Shown here one piece after another: positions 9,001-18,054 of a DNA stretch of 64,000 nt. The stretch lies in contig NZ_JACKSH010000151.1 of assembly GCF_025821625.1 (NCBI RefSeq), forward strand, positions 104,283 through 168,282. Direction: 5' to 3'. Both the position numbers and the translations under genes were made by a program. Within the stretch, counting starts at the first letter, position 1. Every line of letters starts with the position of its first letter. The notes under the pieces were generated by a model. The model worked only from the letters and a program-made list of their open reading frames with translations. It had not been told where the DNA came from and ran no database searches. This stretch comes from Mycolicibacterium pyrenivorans (GTDB lineage Bacteria; Actinomycetota; Actinomycetes; Mycobacteriales; Mycobacteriaceae).

Positions 9001-10586
9001 TCGGGCTCATCTCCCCGCCGCCGCACCACGACATCTACTCGATCGAGGATCTCGCGCAACTGATCCACGACCTCAAGAACGCCAACTCCGACGCCCGCAT
9101 CCACGTCAAGCTGGTGAGCTCGGTGGGCGTGGGCACCGTCGCGGCCGGGGTCTCCAAGGCGCACGCCGACGTGGTGCTCATCTCCGGCTACGACGGCGGC
9201 ACCGGCGCGGCGCCGCTGACCAGCCTCAAACACGCCGGGGCGCCCTGGGAGATCGGCCTGGCCGACACCCAGCAGACGCTGGTGCTCAACGGTCTGCGCG
9301 ACCGGATCACCGTCCAGTGCGACGGCGGCATGCGCACCGCCCGTGACGTGATCGTGGCGGCGCTGCTGGGCGCCGAGGAGTTCGGCTTCGCCACCGCGCC
9401 CCTGGTGGTCGCCGGTTGCATCATGATGCGGGTGTGCCATCTCGACACCTGCCCGGTGGGTGTGGCGACGCAGAACCCCGAGCTGAGGGCGCGGTTCAAC
9501 GGCAAGCCCGAATTCGTCGAGAACTTCTTCCAGTTCATCGCCGAGGACATCCGCAGGTACCTGGCCGAGCTCGGTTTCCGCAGCCTCGACGAAGCAGTCG
9601 GGCACGCCGAGGTGCTCGACACCGCCACGGGGGTCGCGCACTGGAAGAGCAAGGGGCTCGACCTGACACCGATCTTCGCCGTGCCCACCGACGCCCACGG
9701 CGCGGACGTGACGCATCGCAGGCGGATGCGGGGTCAGGACCACGGCCTCGACCACGCGCTCGACCGGACCCTGATCCAGCTCGCCGAAGGTGCGTTGGAA
9801 GACGCGCACCCGGTCCGGCTGGAACTGCCGGTGCGCAATGTCAACCGCACGGTCGGAACGCTGCTGGGCAGCGAGGTGACCCGACGGTACGGGGCCCAGG
9901 GCCTGCCCGAGGACACCATCCATGTCAACCTCACCGGCTCTGCGGGCCAGTCGCTCGGTGCGTTCCTGCCCCCCGGCATCACGCTGGAACTCATCGGTGA
10001 TGCCAACGACTATGTGGGCAAGGGGCTTTCGGGCGGGAAAGTGATCGTGAAGCCACAGGATGATGTGCTGTTCCTGCCCGAGGACAACGTCATCGCAGGC
10101 AACACGCTGCTCTACGGCGCGACGTCGGGTGAGGTCTACCTGCGCGGGCGGACGGGCGAACGGTTCGCCGCCCGCAATTCCGGCGCGCTTGCGGTCGTCG
10201 AGGGCGTGGGGGACCACGCCTGCGAATACATGACGGGCGGGCGCGTCGTGGTGCTCGGCAAGGTCGGCCGCAACATGGCGGCGGGCATGTCGGGCGGTAT
10301 CGCGTTCGTCCTGGGCCTCGACCCCAAGCGGGTCAACACCGACATGGTGGAACTGCAGCGCCTCGACCCCGAGGACCTGGTGTGGCTGCGCGACGTCGTC
10401 GCCAGGCACGCGCACCACACCGGCAGCACAGTCGCGACATCGGTGCTCTCCGACTGGCCCAGGCGCAGCGCGCAGTTCACCAAGGTGATGCCGCGCGACT
10501 ACCAACGCGTACTGCAGGCGACCCGGATGGCCAAGGCCGAGGGGCGCGACGTCGACGCAGCGATCATGGAGGCAAGCCGTGGCTGA
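6033..10586 (+). CDS. gltB: glutamate synthase large subunit
   Basis: GltB, the NADPH-GOGAT large subunit, moves the amide nitrogen of glutamine to 2-oxoglutarate, giving two glutamates. The 1517 residues match the family. C24 in SDSCGVAMV should become the N-terminal glutaminase nucleophile after propeptide removal. The central and FMN-binding synthase domains follow (SGYDGGTGAAPLTS). The 3Fe-4S ligands are C1129, C1135 and C1140 in GCIMMRVCHLDTC, and the C-terminal beta-helix (GxxG repeats) closes the protein. GGAGG precedes the ATG. The end overlaps gltD by 8 nt. In M. tuberculosis gltBD is elsewhere, so its place beside pyk is lineage-specific (from memory). Confidence 0.97.
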   Translation: MSMLFSALPERQGLYDPDNESDSCGVAMVVDIQGRRSHSIVADGLIALEHLEHRGAAGAEPNSGDGAGILIQLPVDLLRAVVDFDLPAPTAEGANTFAAGICFLPMEPGARAAARGSVAAIAEKEGLEVLGWRDVPVDPDGAEVGTTALGCMPFMSQLFVAAPDRKLGGIDLDRRVYPVRKRAERTGVYFPSLSSRTMVYKGMLTTMQLPQYFPDVRDDRCVSAIAIVHSRFSTNTFPSWPLAHPFRFVAHNGEINTVRGNRNRMHAREAMLGSTRIPGDLSRLSPICTPEASDSASFDEVLELLHLGGRSLPHAVLMMIPEAWENNTTMDPAERAFWQFHASLMEPWDGPACVTFTDGTLVGAVLDRNGLRPGRWWRTIDDRIILASESGVLDVPSAQIVAKGRLQPGKMFLIDTAAGRIVSDDEVKEQLAGAEPYGEWLHAGLLDLKTLPDRARVQPNHESVVRRQVAFGYTEEDLRILLTPMAASGTEPLGSMGTDTPAAVLSQRSKLLYDYFVELFAQVTNPPLDAIREEVVTSMSRVMGPEQNLLEPTAASCRQIVLRWPVLDNDELNKIVHINDDGEQPGLRTAVLRALYDVERGGDGLAEALEDLRLRACEAIAKGARTLVLSDRDSDHTRAPIPSLLAVSAVHHHLVRTKERTTVALVVESGDAREVHHIAMLIGFGAAAVNPYLAFESIEDLIREGELTGIEAATAMRNYLNALGKGVMKVMSKMGISTVASYTAAQAFEAVGIDREVIDEYFTGTPTQLGGIGLDVIAEEVKLRHRRAYPENPTERVHRRLEVGGEYAFRREGELHLFTPEVVFLLQHATRTGRYEVFQNYSDEVNRLAREGGALRGLFEFKKDLRPPVPLEEVESVESIVTRFNTGAMSYGSISAEAHETMAVAMNKLGGRSNSGEGGEDVDRLYDPKRRSAVKQVASGRFGVTSDYLVNASDIQIKMAQGAKPGEGGQLPGYKVYPNIAKTRHSTPGVGLISPPPHHDIYSIEDLAQLIHDLKNANSDARIHVKLVSSVGVGTVAAGVSKAHADVVLISGYDGGTGAAPLTSLKHAGAPWEIGLADTQQTLVLNGLRDRITVQCDGGMRTARDVIVAALLGAEEFGFATAPLVVAGCIMMRVCHLDTCPVGVATQNPELRARFNGKPEFVENFFQFIAEDIRRYLAELGFRSLDEAVGHAEVLDTATGVAHWKSKGLDLTPIFAVPTDAHGADVTHRRRMRGQDHGLDHALDRTLIQLAEGALEDAHPVRLELPVRNVNRTVGTLLGSEVTRRYGAQGLPEDTIHVNLTGSAGQSLGAFLPPGITLELIGDANDYVGKGLSGGKVIVKPQDDVLFLPEDNVIAGNTLLYGATSGEVYLRGRTGERFAARNSGALAVVEGVGDHACEYMTGGRVVVLGKVGRNMAAGMSGGIAFVLGLDPKRVNTDMVELQRLDPEDLVWLRDVVARHAHHTGSTVATSVLSDWPRRSAQFTKVMPRDYQRVLQATRMAKAEGRDVDAAIMEASRG

Positions 10587-12087
10587 TCCACATGGATTTC
10601 TCGAGGTGCACCGGGTCGAGGCCACCAAACGTCCCGTCGACGAACGTGTCGGGGACTGGCGGGAGGTCTACGAGCAGCAGGATCCTCATCAACGGGCCGG
10701 TGAGGTCTCCCAGCAGGCCCGCCGCTGCATGGACTGCGGAATCCCGTTCTGCCACTCCGGGACTGCGGGCTGCCCGCTGGGCAACCTGATCCCGGAGTGG
10801 AACGACCTGGTCCGTCGGGGCAGGTGGGATGCGGCCAGCGACCGGCTGCACGCGACCAACAACTTCCCGGAGTTCACCGGCCGGCTGTGCCCGGCCCCCT
10901 GCGAGGCGGCGTGCGTGTTGTCGATCGCCGAGGAGCAGACCGGCGGCGCCGTGACGATCAAGCGCATCGAGCAGACGATCGCCGACCAGGCGTGGATGGA
11001 CGGGATCATCGAGCCGCAGCCCGCGGCCATCTCGACCGGCAAGCGTGTCGCGGTCGTCGGCTCCGGTCCCGCGGGCCTGGCCGCAGCCCAGCAGCTCACC
11101 CGGGCAGGCCACGACGTCACGGTGTACGAGCGCGACGACCGCATCGGCGGGCTGATGCGCTACGGAATCCCGGAGTACAAGCTGGAGAAGGCCACGCTCA
11201 ACCAGCGTCTGGCCCAGATGCGGGCCGAGGGAACACGTTTCGTCACCGACTGTGAGGTGGGTGTCGACCTTCCGGTCGAACAGCTGCGTGCGCAGAACGA
11301 CGCGGTGGTCCTCGCGGTCGGAGCGCTGCGCGCGCGGGACAACGACGTGGAGGGACGCGACCTCAAGGGCGTGCACCTGGCGATGGAGCATCTCGTTCCC
11401 GCCAACAAGGAGTGCGAGGGCGACGGACCCAGCGAGGTCAGCGCGGCGGGCAAGCACGTCGTCATCATCGGCGGCGGCGACACCGGCGCGGACTGCCTGG
11501 GCACGGCACACCGCCAGGGTGCCGCGTCGGTGACCCAACTGGACTACAACCCCGAACCGCCGGAGTCACGAGACGACTCGCGGTCACCGTGGCCCACGTG
11601 GCCGATCGTGCTGCGCACCCGCCTGTCACCCGCCCACGCAGAGGGCGGCGACCGCCGGTACGAAGTCGCGGTGCAGCGGTTCCTCGGTGACGAGCAGGGC
11701 AACCTGCGCGCGATGGAGATCGCCGAGGTCAAGGTCGAGCGCGACGAATCGGGACGCCGGCACATCGTGCCGGTCGGCGGCTCGCTGCAGATTCCCTGTG
11801 AATTGGCCCTGCTGGCAATCGGTTTCGAGGGTGTCGAGCGCATGGCGCTGTTGGACGGCCTCGGGCTGACGCTCAACCGGCGCGGGGCCCTGCCGTGCGG
11901 GCAGGACTGGCAGACAGACACCCCAGGGGTGTTCGTCTGCGGGGACGCGCACCGGGGCGCTTCGCTGATCGTGTGGGCGATCGCGGAGGGCCGCAGCGCC
12001 GCGCATGCCGTCGACAGCTACCTGATGGGGGAGTCCGACCTCCCCGCGCCGGTCAGACCGGGTGCCCTTCCGCTGGCCGTCGTCTGA
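10579..12087 (+). CDS. gltD: glutamate synthase small subunit
   Basis: GltD takes electrons from NADPH through FAD and passes them by 4Fe-4S clusters to GltB. The 502-residue protein has N-terminal cluster motifs CMDCGIPFCHSGTAGCPLGN and CPAPCEAAC, an FAD Rossmann motif VAVVGSGPAGLAAA and an NADPH motif VVIIGGGDTGADCLG, and it ends with the FAD-contacting VFVCGDAHRGASLIVWAIAE. The GTG start lies inside the gltB end (8-nt overlap), as expected for a two-gene operon with 1:1 subunit need. Confidence 0.97.
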   Translation: MADPHGFLEVHRVEATKRPVDERVGDWREVYEQQDPHQRAGEVSQQARRCMDCGIPFCHSGTAGCPLGNLIPEWNDLVRRGRWDAASDRLHATNNFPEFTGRLCPAPCEAACVLSIAEEQTGGAVTIKRIEQTIADQAWMDGIIEPQPAAISTGKRVAVVGSGPAGLAAAQQLTRAGHDVTVYERDDRIGGLMRYGIPEYKLEKATLNQRLAQMRAEGTRFVTDCEVGVDLPVEQLRAQNDAVVLAVGALRARDNDVEGRDLKGVHLAMEHLVPANKECEGDGPSEVSAAGKHVVIIGGGDTGADCLGTAHRQGAASVTQLDYNPEPPESRDDSRSPWPTWPIVLRTRLSPAHAEGGDRRYEVAVQRFLGDEQGNLRAMEIAEVKVERDESGRRHIVPVGGSLQIPCELALLAIGFEGVERMALLDGLGLTLNRRGALPCGQDWQTDTPGVFVCGDAHRGASLIVWAIAEGRSAAHAVDSYLMGESDLPAPVRPGALPLAVV

Positions 12088-12100
12088 ATCGATTAACGAC

Positions 12101-12106
12101 TATGCT
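12101..12106 (+). promoter_or_regulatory. -10 box for a leaderless pyk transcript
   Basis: TATGCT lies eight bases before the GTG of pyk, placing the likely transcription start at or next to the start codon. No Shine-Dalgarno sequence is present. This supports GTG 12115 as the start and shows that pyk can be transcribed separately from gltBD. Confidence 0.5.
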
Positions 12107-12114
12107 CGGCATCC

Positions 12115-13533
12115 GTGAATAGACGCGGAAAGATCGTCTGTACGCTGGGCCCCGCCACCGCCTCCGAGGAGGCTGTCAGGAAGCTGGTGGAGTCCGGGAT
12201 GAACGTCGCCCGGCTGAACTTCAGCCACGGCGACTACTCCGACCACGAGGCCAACTACAAGCGGGTTCGGGCAGCGTCCGACGGAACAGGGCGCGCCGTC
12301 GGAATCCTTGCTGACCTGCAAGGACCCAAGATCCGGCTCGGCCGGTTCGCGGAGGGTCCCGTCTACTGGGCCAACGGGGAAACGGTGCGGATCACCGTCG
12401 AGGACTTCGAGGGAAACCACGACCGTGTGTCGACGACCTACAAGCGGCTCGCCCAGGACGCCTCACCGGGCAACCGGGTCCTCGTCGACGACGGAAACGT
12501 CGGTCTGGTGGTCGAGCACATCGACGGCAGTGACGTCGTCTGCACGGTCACCGAGGGCGGCAAGGTCAGCAACAACAAGGGCATGTCGCTGCCAGGGATG
12601 AACGTCTCGGCGCCGGCGCTGTCGGAGAAGGACATCGACGACCTGGAGTTCGCGCTGCGGCTCGGCGTCGACCTGGTCGCCCTGTCGTTCGTGCGCTCGC
12701 CGGCCGACGTCGAGTTGGTCCACGAGGTGATGGACCGCGTCGGCAGGCGTGTTCCCGTCATCGCGAAGCTGGAGAAGCCGGAGGCGATCGACAATCTCGA
12801 GGCCATCGTGCTCGCGTTCGACGCGATCATGGTCGCCCGTGGTGACCTCGGGGTGGAGCTTCCGCTGGAGGAAGTTCCGTTGGTGCAGAAGCGCGCCATC
12901 CAAATGGCAAGGGAGAACGCGAAACCCGTCATCGTCGCCACCCAGATGCTGGAGTCGATGATCGAGAACTCCAGGCCCACCCGCGCCGAGGCCTCCGACG
13001 TGGCCAACGCCGTGCTCGACGGCGCCGACGCGGTGATGCTTTCCGGCGAAACCTCGGTGGGCAAGTTCCCGTTCGAGACCGTCAAGACGATGGCCCGCAT
13101 CATCTCGGCCGTCGAGGACAACTCGGTGGCGGCGCCGCCGTTGACCCACACACCGCGCACCAAGCGTGGCGTCATCTCCTATGCCGCCCGCGACATCGGT
13201 GAACGACTCGATGCCAAGGCGCTGGTGGCGTTCACCCAGTCCGGTGACACAGTGCGCCGGCTTGCCCGGCTGCACACGCCGCTTCCGGTCCTGGCGTTCA
13301 CCGCACTGCCCGAGGTGCGCAGCCAGCTGGCGCTGACCTGGGGCACCGAGACGTTCATCGTTCCGCACATCGACACCACCGACGGAATGATCCGTCAGGT
13401 CGACCAGTCGATGCTCAACCTCGGCCGTTACAGAAGGGGCGACCTCGTGGTCATCGTCGCAGGCGCTCCGCCCGGCACAGTAGGCTCCACGAATCTGATC
13501 CATGTCCACCGCATCGGGGAGGACGACGTCTAG
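12115..13533 (+). CDS. pyk: pyruvate kinase
   Basis: Pyruvate kinase turns phosphoenolpyruvate and ADP into pyruvate and ATP in the last step of glycolysis. The 472-residue sequence opens with RGKIVCTLGPA, has NFSHGDY, a capping B domain (about residues 70-170), the catalytic-Lys region VIAKLEKPEAIDNLE, the metal and phosphate site IMVARGDLGVELPLEEVP, and ATQMLESMI. A C-terminal allosteric domain follows from about residue 345. The GTG start directly follows a -10 box (leaderless). Confidence 0.97.
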   Translation: MNRRGKIVCTLGPATASEEAVRKLVESGMNVARLNFSHGDYSDHEANYKRVRAASDGTGRAVGILADLQGPKIRLGRFAEGPVYWANGETVRITVEDFEGNHDRVSTTYKRLAQDASPGNRVLVDDGNVGLVVEHIDGSDVVCTVTEGGKVSNNKGMSLPGMNVSAPALSEKDIDDLEFALRLGVDLVALSFVRSPADVELVHEVMDRVGRRVPVIAKLEKPEAIDNLEAIVLAFDAIMVARGDLGVELPLEEVPLVQKRAIQMARENAKPVIVATQMLESMIENSRPTRAEASDVANAVLDGADAVMLSGETSVGKFPFETVKTMARIISAVEDNSVAAPPLTHTPRTKRGVISYAARDIGERLDAKALVAFTQSGDTVRRLARLHTPLPVLAFTALPEVRSQLALTWGTETFIVPHIDTTDGMIRQVDQSMLNLGRYRRGDLVVIVAGAPPGTVGSTNLIHVHRIGEDDV

Positions 13534-13557
13534 ACGACCATAGGGAGGGGGTAGGCC

Positions 13558-14463
13558 TTGTCGGAGTCTGACTCCCGGTCCAGGTCGCCGCGCACCGATT
13601 TCGACGAGCTACTCGCGACACTGCACCTCGAGCGGCTCGACGACGACACCTTCACCGGCGCCCACCCCAGCAAGAACCCGGTGCGCACGTTCGGCGGCCA
13701 GATGATGGCGCAGGCGTTCGTCGCGGCCGGCCGAAGCCTCGAGATCCCGCTGCCGCCCAGCGCGTTGTCCGCGCACTTCATCGCAGGCGGCGACCCGGAC
13801 CTGGACCTGGAGTTCCACGTGGTGCGGCTGCGCGACGAGCGCCGGTTCGCGAATCGACGCGTCGACGTCATGCAGAAGGGTCAGCTGCTGACGACCGCGA
13901 TGGTGTCGTACCTGTCCGGTGGCCGCGGCCTCGAGCACGGCCTGCAGGCCCCGCCGCCGGACGATCCCGACACCCTGCCGCCCATCGACGACCTGCTGCG
14001 CGGGTACGAGGATGTGGTGCCGCACTTCGCCAACGCGCTGCGCCCCATCGAATGGCGCTACACCAACGATCCCGCATGGGTCATGCGCGACAAAGGTGAG
14101 CGGCTCACCAGCAACCGCGTGTGGATGAAGGCCAAGGGCCTGATGCCCGACGATCCGGTGCTGCACGGTGCCGCGCTGGTGTACTCGTCGGACACCACGG
14201 TGCTCGACTCGATCATCACCACTCATGGGCTGTCATGGGGGTACGACCGGATCTTCGCCGTGACCACCAACCATTCGGTGTGGTTTCACCGGCCGTTCCG
14301 GTTCGACGAGTGGGTGCTCTACTCGACCACGTCGCCGGTGGCGGCCGAATCCCGCGGCCTGGGGAGCGGCCACTTCTTCGACCGGTCCGGCCAGCCGCTG
14401 GCCACCGTCGTTCAGGAGGGGATCGTGAAGTACTTCCCGGGCCGGCCTACGGCGTCGGCGTGA
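13558..14463 (+). CDS. tesB: acyl-CoA thioesterase II (TesB type)
   Basis: This enzyme hydrolyses acyl-CoA to free fatty acid and CoA. The 301 residues form a double hotdog fold. The N-terminal half has NPVRTFGGQMMAQAF and HFIAGGDPD, and the C-terminal half has THGLSWGYDRIFAVTTNHSV and WVLYSTTSPVAAESRGL, where the TesB Asp/Thr/Gln catalytic set normally lies. TTG 13558 is chosen because GGGAGGGGG sits seven bases upstream and the homologous core starts soon after. It lies 25 bases after pyk, as in M. tuberculosis, and its last 17 bases overlap the convergent DUF4190 gene. Confidence 0.93.
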   Translation: MSESDSRSRSPRTDFDELLATLHLERLDDDTFTGAHPSKNPVRTFGGQMMAQAFVAAGRSLEIPLPPSALSAHFIAGGDPDLDLEFHVVRLRDERRFANRRVDVMQKGQLLTTAMVSYLSGGRGLEHGLQAPPPDDPDTLPPIDDLLRGYEDVVPHFANALRPIEWRYTNDPAWVMRDKGERLTSNRVWMKAKGLMPDDPVLHGAALVYSSDTTVLDSIITTHGLSWGYDRIFAVTTNHSVWFHRPFRFDEWVLYSTTSPVAAESRGLGSGHFFDRSGQPLATVVQEGIVKYFPGRPTASA

Positions 14464-14938
14464 CCGTGATGGAGAACTGGTCCTCCACGCGCCGGCTGAA
14501 CTCGTCGGCGCATTCCTGGACCGCTTGCTGGTCCGAACCGGCGCGGGTCACGCAGTCGACGTAGTCGGTGCCGCCGACCTCGTTGAAGCCCCACACCGCG
14601 ATGGCGATCGCGGCGACGGACACCAGGATGCTCAGAACGCCCAGGACGATGCCCGCGATCGCGATGCCGCCGTTGGTGGCTTCGCCGCGCTTGACCCGGC
14701 CCCGGCCGAGGAAACCGAGAATGACCGCGACGACCCCGAGGATGATCCCGCCGAAGACGGTGAACAGGGCGATGATGGCGACGACGAGGGACGCCACACC
14801 GAGACCGTTCTTGGGCGCCGAGGCAGGCGGGGGATACCCACCGGGATAACCGCCGGGATAGCCGCCGTACTGCGGCGGCGGGGGCGGGTAGCCACCCGGG
14901 TATGCGCCGTACTGCGGAGGAGGCGGCGGTTCGCTCAT
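14447..14938 (-). CDS. DUF4190 membrane protein with Pro/Gly/Tyr-rich N-terminus
   Basis: A 163-residue protein of unknown function. Residues 1-45 are PPPPQYGxYPGGYP repeats. Residues about 50-120 hold two hydrophobic segments around GVASLVVAIIALFTVFGGIILG and IAGIVLGVLSILVSVAAIAI, with GRGRVKRGEA between them, the DUF4190 pattern. The C-terminal 45 residues hold two Cys (CVTRAG, QECADEF) and would lie outside the membrane; a disulfide is possible. It starts 11 bases after cydC ends, so it is likely the last gene of the cyd operon. The start is the ATG encoding MSEPPPPP. Confidence 0.85.
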   Translation of the reverse strand: MSEPPPPPQYGAYPGGYPPPPPQYGGYPGGYPGGYPPPASAPKNGLGVASLVVAIIALFTVFGGIILGVVAVILGFLGRGRVKRGEATNGGIAIAGIVLGVLSILVSVAAIAIAVWGFNEVGGTDYVDCVTRAGSDQQAVQECADEFSRRVEDQFSITVTPTP

Positions 14939-14949
14939 GGAAGCTGAGA

Positions 14950-16470
14950 TTACCCGCAGGGAGCCACGTTGACCGTGGTACAGACAGTTTCGTCGAGCAG
15001 TCCGTCGGGTAGGTGGTGGGTCGCCACCACCACGGTGCGTTCCGCCGAGAACAGCGCCCCGGGCGTGAGCAGGTCCACGAGCACCTGGCCGGCGTCGGAG
15101 GCGTCGAGGTGCTCGGTCGGCTCGTCGAGGAGCACGGTGGTCGCCGTCGAGACCAGCGCCCTGGCCAGCAACAGCCGCCTGCGCTGCCCCGCCGACACCG
15201 CCGCCGCGCCGCCGACGAGAATCGTGGACAAGCCCTCGGGCAGTTCGTCCAGCCAGCGGCCGAGGCCGCATCGCTGGAGCGCCCGCCGCAGTTCGTCGTC
15301 GGTGGCGTCGCCGCGGGCGACCAGGAGGTTGTCACGCACCGTGGTGGAGAACAGGTGGGCGTCCTCGGCGAAGAACACCCCTTGCGGACCCCCGGCTCCC
15401 GGCAGCAGTCCGGCGGTCTGCATCAGCAGGGTGGTCTTGCCGCAACCGCTGGGCCCGACCACGGCGATCCGGGCGCCCGGCGCCAGGTCCAGGGGCGCAA
15501 CCTCGGGGCGGCGGTCGTCATCGCTCTGGCTGAGTGTCAGCAGGCGGCACGCGGCGATGCGGGCGCGGGCCAGCGTCACCGCGGCACCGGGCAGCGCCAC
15601 GGTCGCCTCGAACGCCGACAGCGGCAACAGCATCAGGATCGCGACGGTGGTCGGGGCCACCGTGTTCGACAACGCGATGCCCGCGATCAGGGCGCCGAGC
15701 ACGCTGACCCCCATCGCCGCGGTCGGTGCTGCCCCGGCCACCGCGGCCGGTGCGGCGGCGCGGTCGACGGCGCGTCCCCACTCGCGTTGTTCCGCACCCG
15801 CCTCGGCGATGACCGCCGACAACCTTCCGCTGACCCGCAGCTCCGGCGCGTGCTCGAGCGCGAGCATCGCCGCGGTATCCCGTCGCGAATGATGTTCGAC
15901 GGCAACGGCTTCAGCTGCTGATGCGGCCCGCGCCGACACCGCTGGGGCGAGCACCCCTGCGATCAGCAGACACAGACCGAGCACTGCTGCGGCCGGGGGC
16001 GAGATGACGGCAATCACCCCGACGGCAGCCAGCCCGAGTACCGCGGCCACGCATACGGGCACGACGGCGCGCACGATGACGTCGGACAGTTCGTCGACGT
16101 TGGATCCGATGCGTGCGACGAGTTCGCCGCTGTGGCGGCGCATGACGGCGTCGACCGGTCCGGTGGTCAGCCGGGTGAAGAGCTGCTCGCGGGCGGTGCC
16201 TGCGGCCCGCAACGCGGTGTCGTGGGAGGCCAACCGTTCGCAGTAACCCAGCACCCCGCGCGCGATGCCCAGGGCACGCACCGCAACCACCGCGACGGTC
16301 AGGTGCAGCACGGGCGGCATCTCCCAGGCCCTGGTGATCAGCCACGCCGACACCGCGGCCAGCGCGAGCGCGCTGCCCAGCGACCCCGCCCCGAACGCGA
16401 CGGCCATCGCCATCCGCGGTAGTCGCGGCCGCAACAGGGAGAAGGCGAAGAGAATCTCAGGGCGCGACAC
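14950..16470 (-). CDS. cydC: thiol reductant ABC exporter subunit CydC
   Basis: CydC is one half of the heterodimeric CydDC ABC transporter, which exports cysteine/glutathione-type reductants (mycothiol or haem-related substrates in actinobacteria are inference) and is needed to assemble cytochrome bd. An N-terminal six-helix domain (SALALAAVSAWLITRAWEM is helix 1) precedes a nucleotide-binding domain with Walker A GPSGCGKTT, signature VSAGQRRR and Walker B TVLLDEPTEHLD. GTG 16470 (MSRPEILFAF) is chosen because it overlaps the cydD stop by 14 nt and gives the usual short leader. An in-frame GTG at 16521 would add 17 residues translated from within cydD. Confidence 0.93.
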   Translation of the reverse strand: MSRPEILFAFSLLRPRLPRMAMAVAFGAGSLGSALALAAVSAWLITRAWEMPPVLHLTVAVVAVRALGIARGVLGYCERLASHDTALRAAGTAREQLFTRLTTGPVDAVMRRHSGELVARIGSNVDELSDVIVRAVVPVCVAAVLGLAAVGVIAVISPPAAAVLGLCLLIAGVLAPAVSARAASAAEAVAVEHHSRRDTAAMLALEHAPELRVSGRLSAVIAEAGAEQREWGRAVDRAAAPAAVAGAAPTAAMGVSVLGALIAGIALSNTVAPTTVAILMLLPLSAFEATVALPGAAVTLARARIAACRLLTLSQSDDDRRPEVAPLDLAPGARIAVVGPSGCGKTTLLMQTAGLLPGAGGPQGVFFAEDAHLFSTTVRDNLLVARGDATDDELRRALQRCGLGRWLDELPEGLSTILVGGAAAVSAGQRRRLLLARALVSTATTVLLDEPTEHLDASDAGQVLVDLLTPGALFSAERTVVVATHHLPDGLLDETVCTTVNVAPCG

Positions 16471-18001
16471 CGACAGCCCCCATGTCGATGACGGCATCGC
16501 CGAGCGCCAGGATCGGGTCACGGTGCCCGACGACCATCACCGTCGCCCCGTCGGCGGCCCGCTGCGCGATGGCTCGCAGCACCCGATCCTCCGTCGGACC
16601 GTCGAGGTGCGCGGTCGGTTCGTCGAAAAGCAGCACCGGCGCCGTGGACCCGAGCACCCGGGCCAGCCCGAGTCGCTGCCGCTGGCCCAGCGACAGGCCC
16701 ACACCGCCGCGGCCGAGGACCGTCTGCAGACCGTCGGGGAGGCCGTCGACGACCTCGTCGAAACACGCCGCCCGGCACGCCGCGGCGAGGTCGGGCAGCG
16801 GGCCGAACAGCTCGAGGTTTTCCTGCACGGTGCCGGGGATCAGCACGGGTCGCTGAGCCAGCCACGCCACCATCGACCACCAGTGCCGCAGGTCGAGGTC
16901 GGCCACGTCGACACCGTTGACCTGTACCCGGCCTGGATTGAGGCCGAGGACTGCCTGCAGCAGCGTGGTCTTGCCGATGCCGTTGGGGCCGGTCAGCACC
17001 GTCACCCGGCCGGGTTCCGCTTCTCGGCCGTCGAGCTGTACGGTCAGCGGCCGGCTCACCCGCAGGATGCCCGACGGCGGCGGGGTGGCGGCGTCGATGA
17101 ACCGAAAAGCGGCCTGCACGGCGGTCTTTCCGTCCTGCGCGGAGTGGAACGCCGCGCCGACGCGGCGCAACGGCCAGAACACCTCGGGCGCGAGCAGCAG
17201 CGCGGTGAGGCCGGCCGTCAACCCCATCTCGCCGTACACCAGGCGCATGCCGACGCTCACCGCGACCAGCGCGACGCCGAGGGTCGCGAGCAGTTCGAGC
17301 ACCAGCGCGGACAGGAACGCGATCCGCATCGTGGCCATCGCCGAACGGCGATGGGCCGCACTGAGTTCGGCGATGCGCACCGCGGACCCCTGCGCCCGGC
17401 CGAGGGCGCGCAGCGTGGGAAGGCCCGCCACCAGATCGAGCAGCCGCGACTGCAGCGTCGACATGGCCGTCAGTGCCGCCGCGGACCGCTCTGCGGTGGC
17501 CAGGCCGATCAGCACCATGAAGATCGGGATCAGCGGCAGCGCGATCAGCACGATCACCGCCGACTGCCAGTCGTACAGCGCGATCACCGCGGCGGTGGCA
17601 GCAGTCAGGACCGCGGCAAGGAACAGCGACGGCAGATAGGTGGTGAAGTACAGCCGCAACCCGTCCAGCCCCCGGGTCACGACGACGGCGGCGTCGTCGC
17701 GGTGCCGGGCGAGGTCGCGCGGCGGCAGCGATGTGGCAGTCGTCAGCACCTGGTCGGTGAGATCGGCGATCACCGAGCTGGCGCCGCGCTGCGCGAGCCT
17801 GCCCTGCAGCCACTGCACCAGGGCGCGAACAGTCCACAGCACCAACAGGACTGCGATCTGGACGCGGTGGTCGTCGAACTCCCGCGAGGCGGGGTCGGTG
17901 ATCACACGGGCGACGATGCCCGCGAGCACCACCGCCGAGGCGATCGTGGCGGCCGCGGTGAGCACGCCGCACATCGTGGCTGCGACCAGGAACCGGCGCA
18001 T
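16457..18001 (-). CDS. cydD: thiol reductant ABC exporter subunit CydD
   Basis: CydD is the partner of CydC in the exporter required for active cytochrome bd. It has a six-helix transmembrane domain (residues 1 to about 310) and a nucleotide-binding domain with Walker A GPNGIGKTT, LSLGQRQRLGLARV and Walker B VLLFDEPTAHLD. The ATG at 18001 is the first ordinary start codon in frame. The upstream frame is open and codes TENQRAPIDPRLWRASTA, which looks like real CydD N-terminus, and a CTG at 18058 overlaps the cydB stop as CTGA. The true start may therefore be CTG 18058. Confidence 0.93.
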   Translation of the reverse strand: MRRFLVAATMCGVLTAAATIASAVVLAGIVARVITDPASREFDDHRVQIAVLLVLWTVRALVQWLQGRLAQRGASSVIADLTDQVLTTATSLPPRDLARHRDDAAVVVTRGLDGLRLYFTTYLPSLFLAAVLTAATAAVIALYDWQSAVIVLIALPLIPIFMVLIGLATAERSAAALTAMSTLQSRLLDLVAGLPTLRALGRAQGSAVRIAELSAAHRRSAMATMRIAFLSALVLELLATLGVALVAVSVGMRLVYGEMGLTAGLTALLLAPEVFWPLRRVGAAFHSAQDGKTAVQAAFRFIDAATPPPSGILRVSRPLTVQLDGREAEPGRVTVLTGPNGIGKTTLLQAVLGLNPGRVQVNGVDVADLDLRHWWSMVAWLAQRPVLIPGTVQENLELFGPLPDLAAACRAACFDEVVDGLPDGLQTVLGRGGVGLSLGQRQRLGLARVLGSTAPVLLFDEPTAHLDGPTEDRVLRAIAQRAADGATVMVVGHRDPILALGDAVIDMGAVGVAP

Positions 18002-18054
18002 CGCCGTCGACGCCCGCCACAGTCGCGGGTCGATCGGGGCTCGCTGGTTCTCCG

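Noticed and set aside
7548..10628. Minus-strand open frame of 1026 codons opposite gltB
   Set aside because: Shadow of gltB codon bias; composition is not protein-like and gltB fills the whole stretch.
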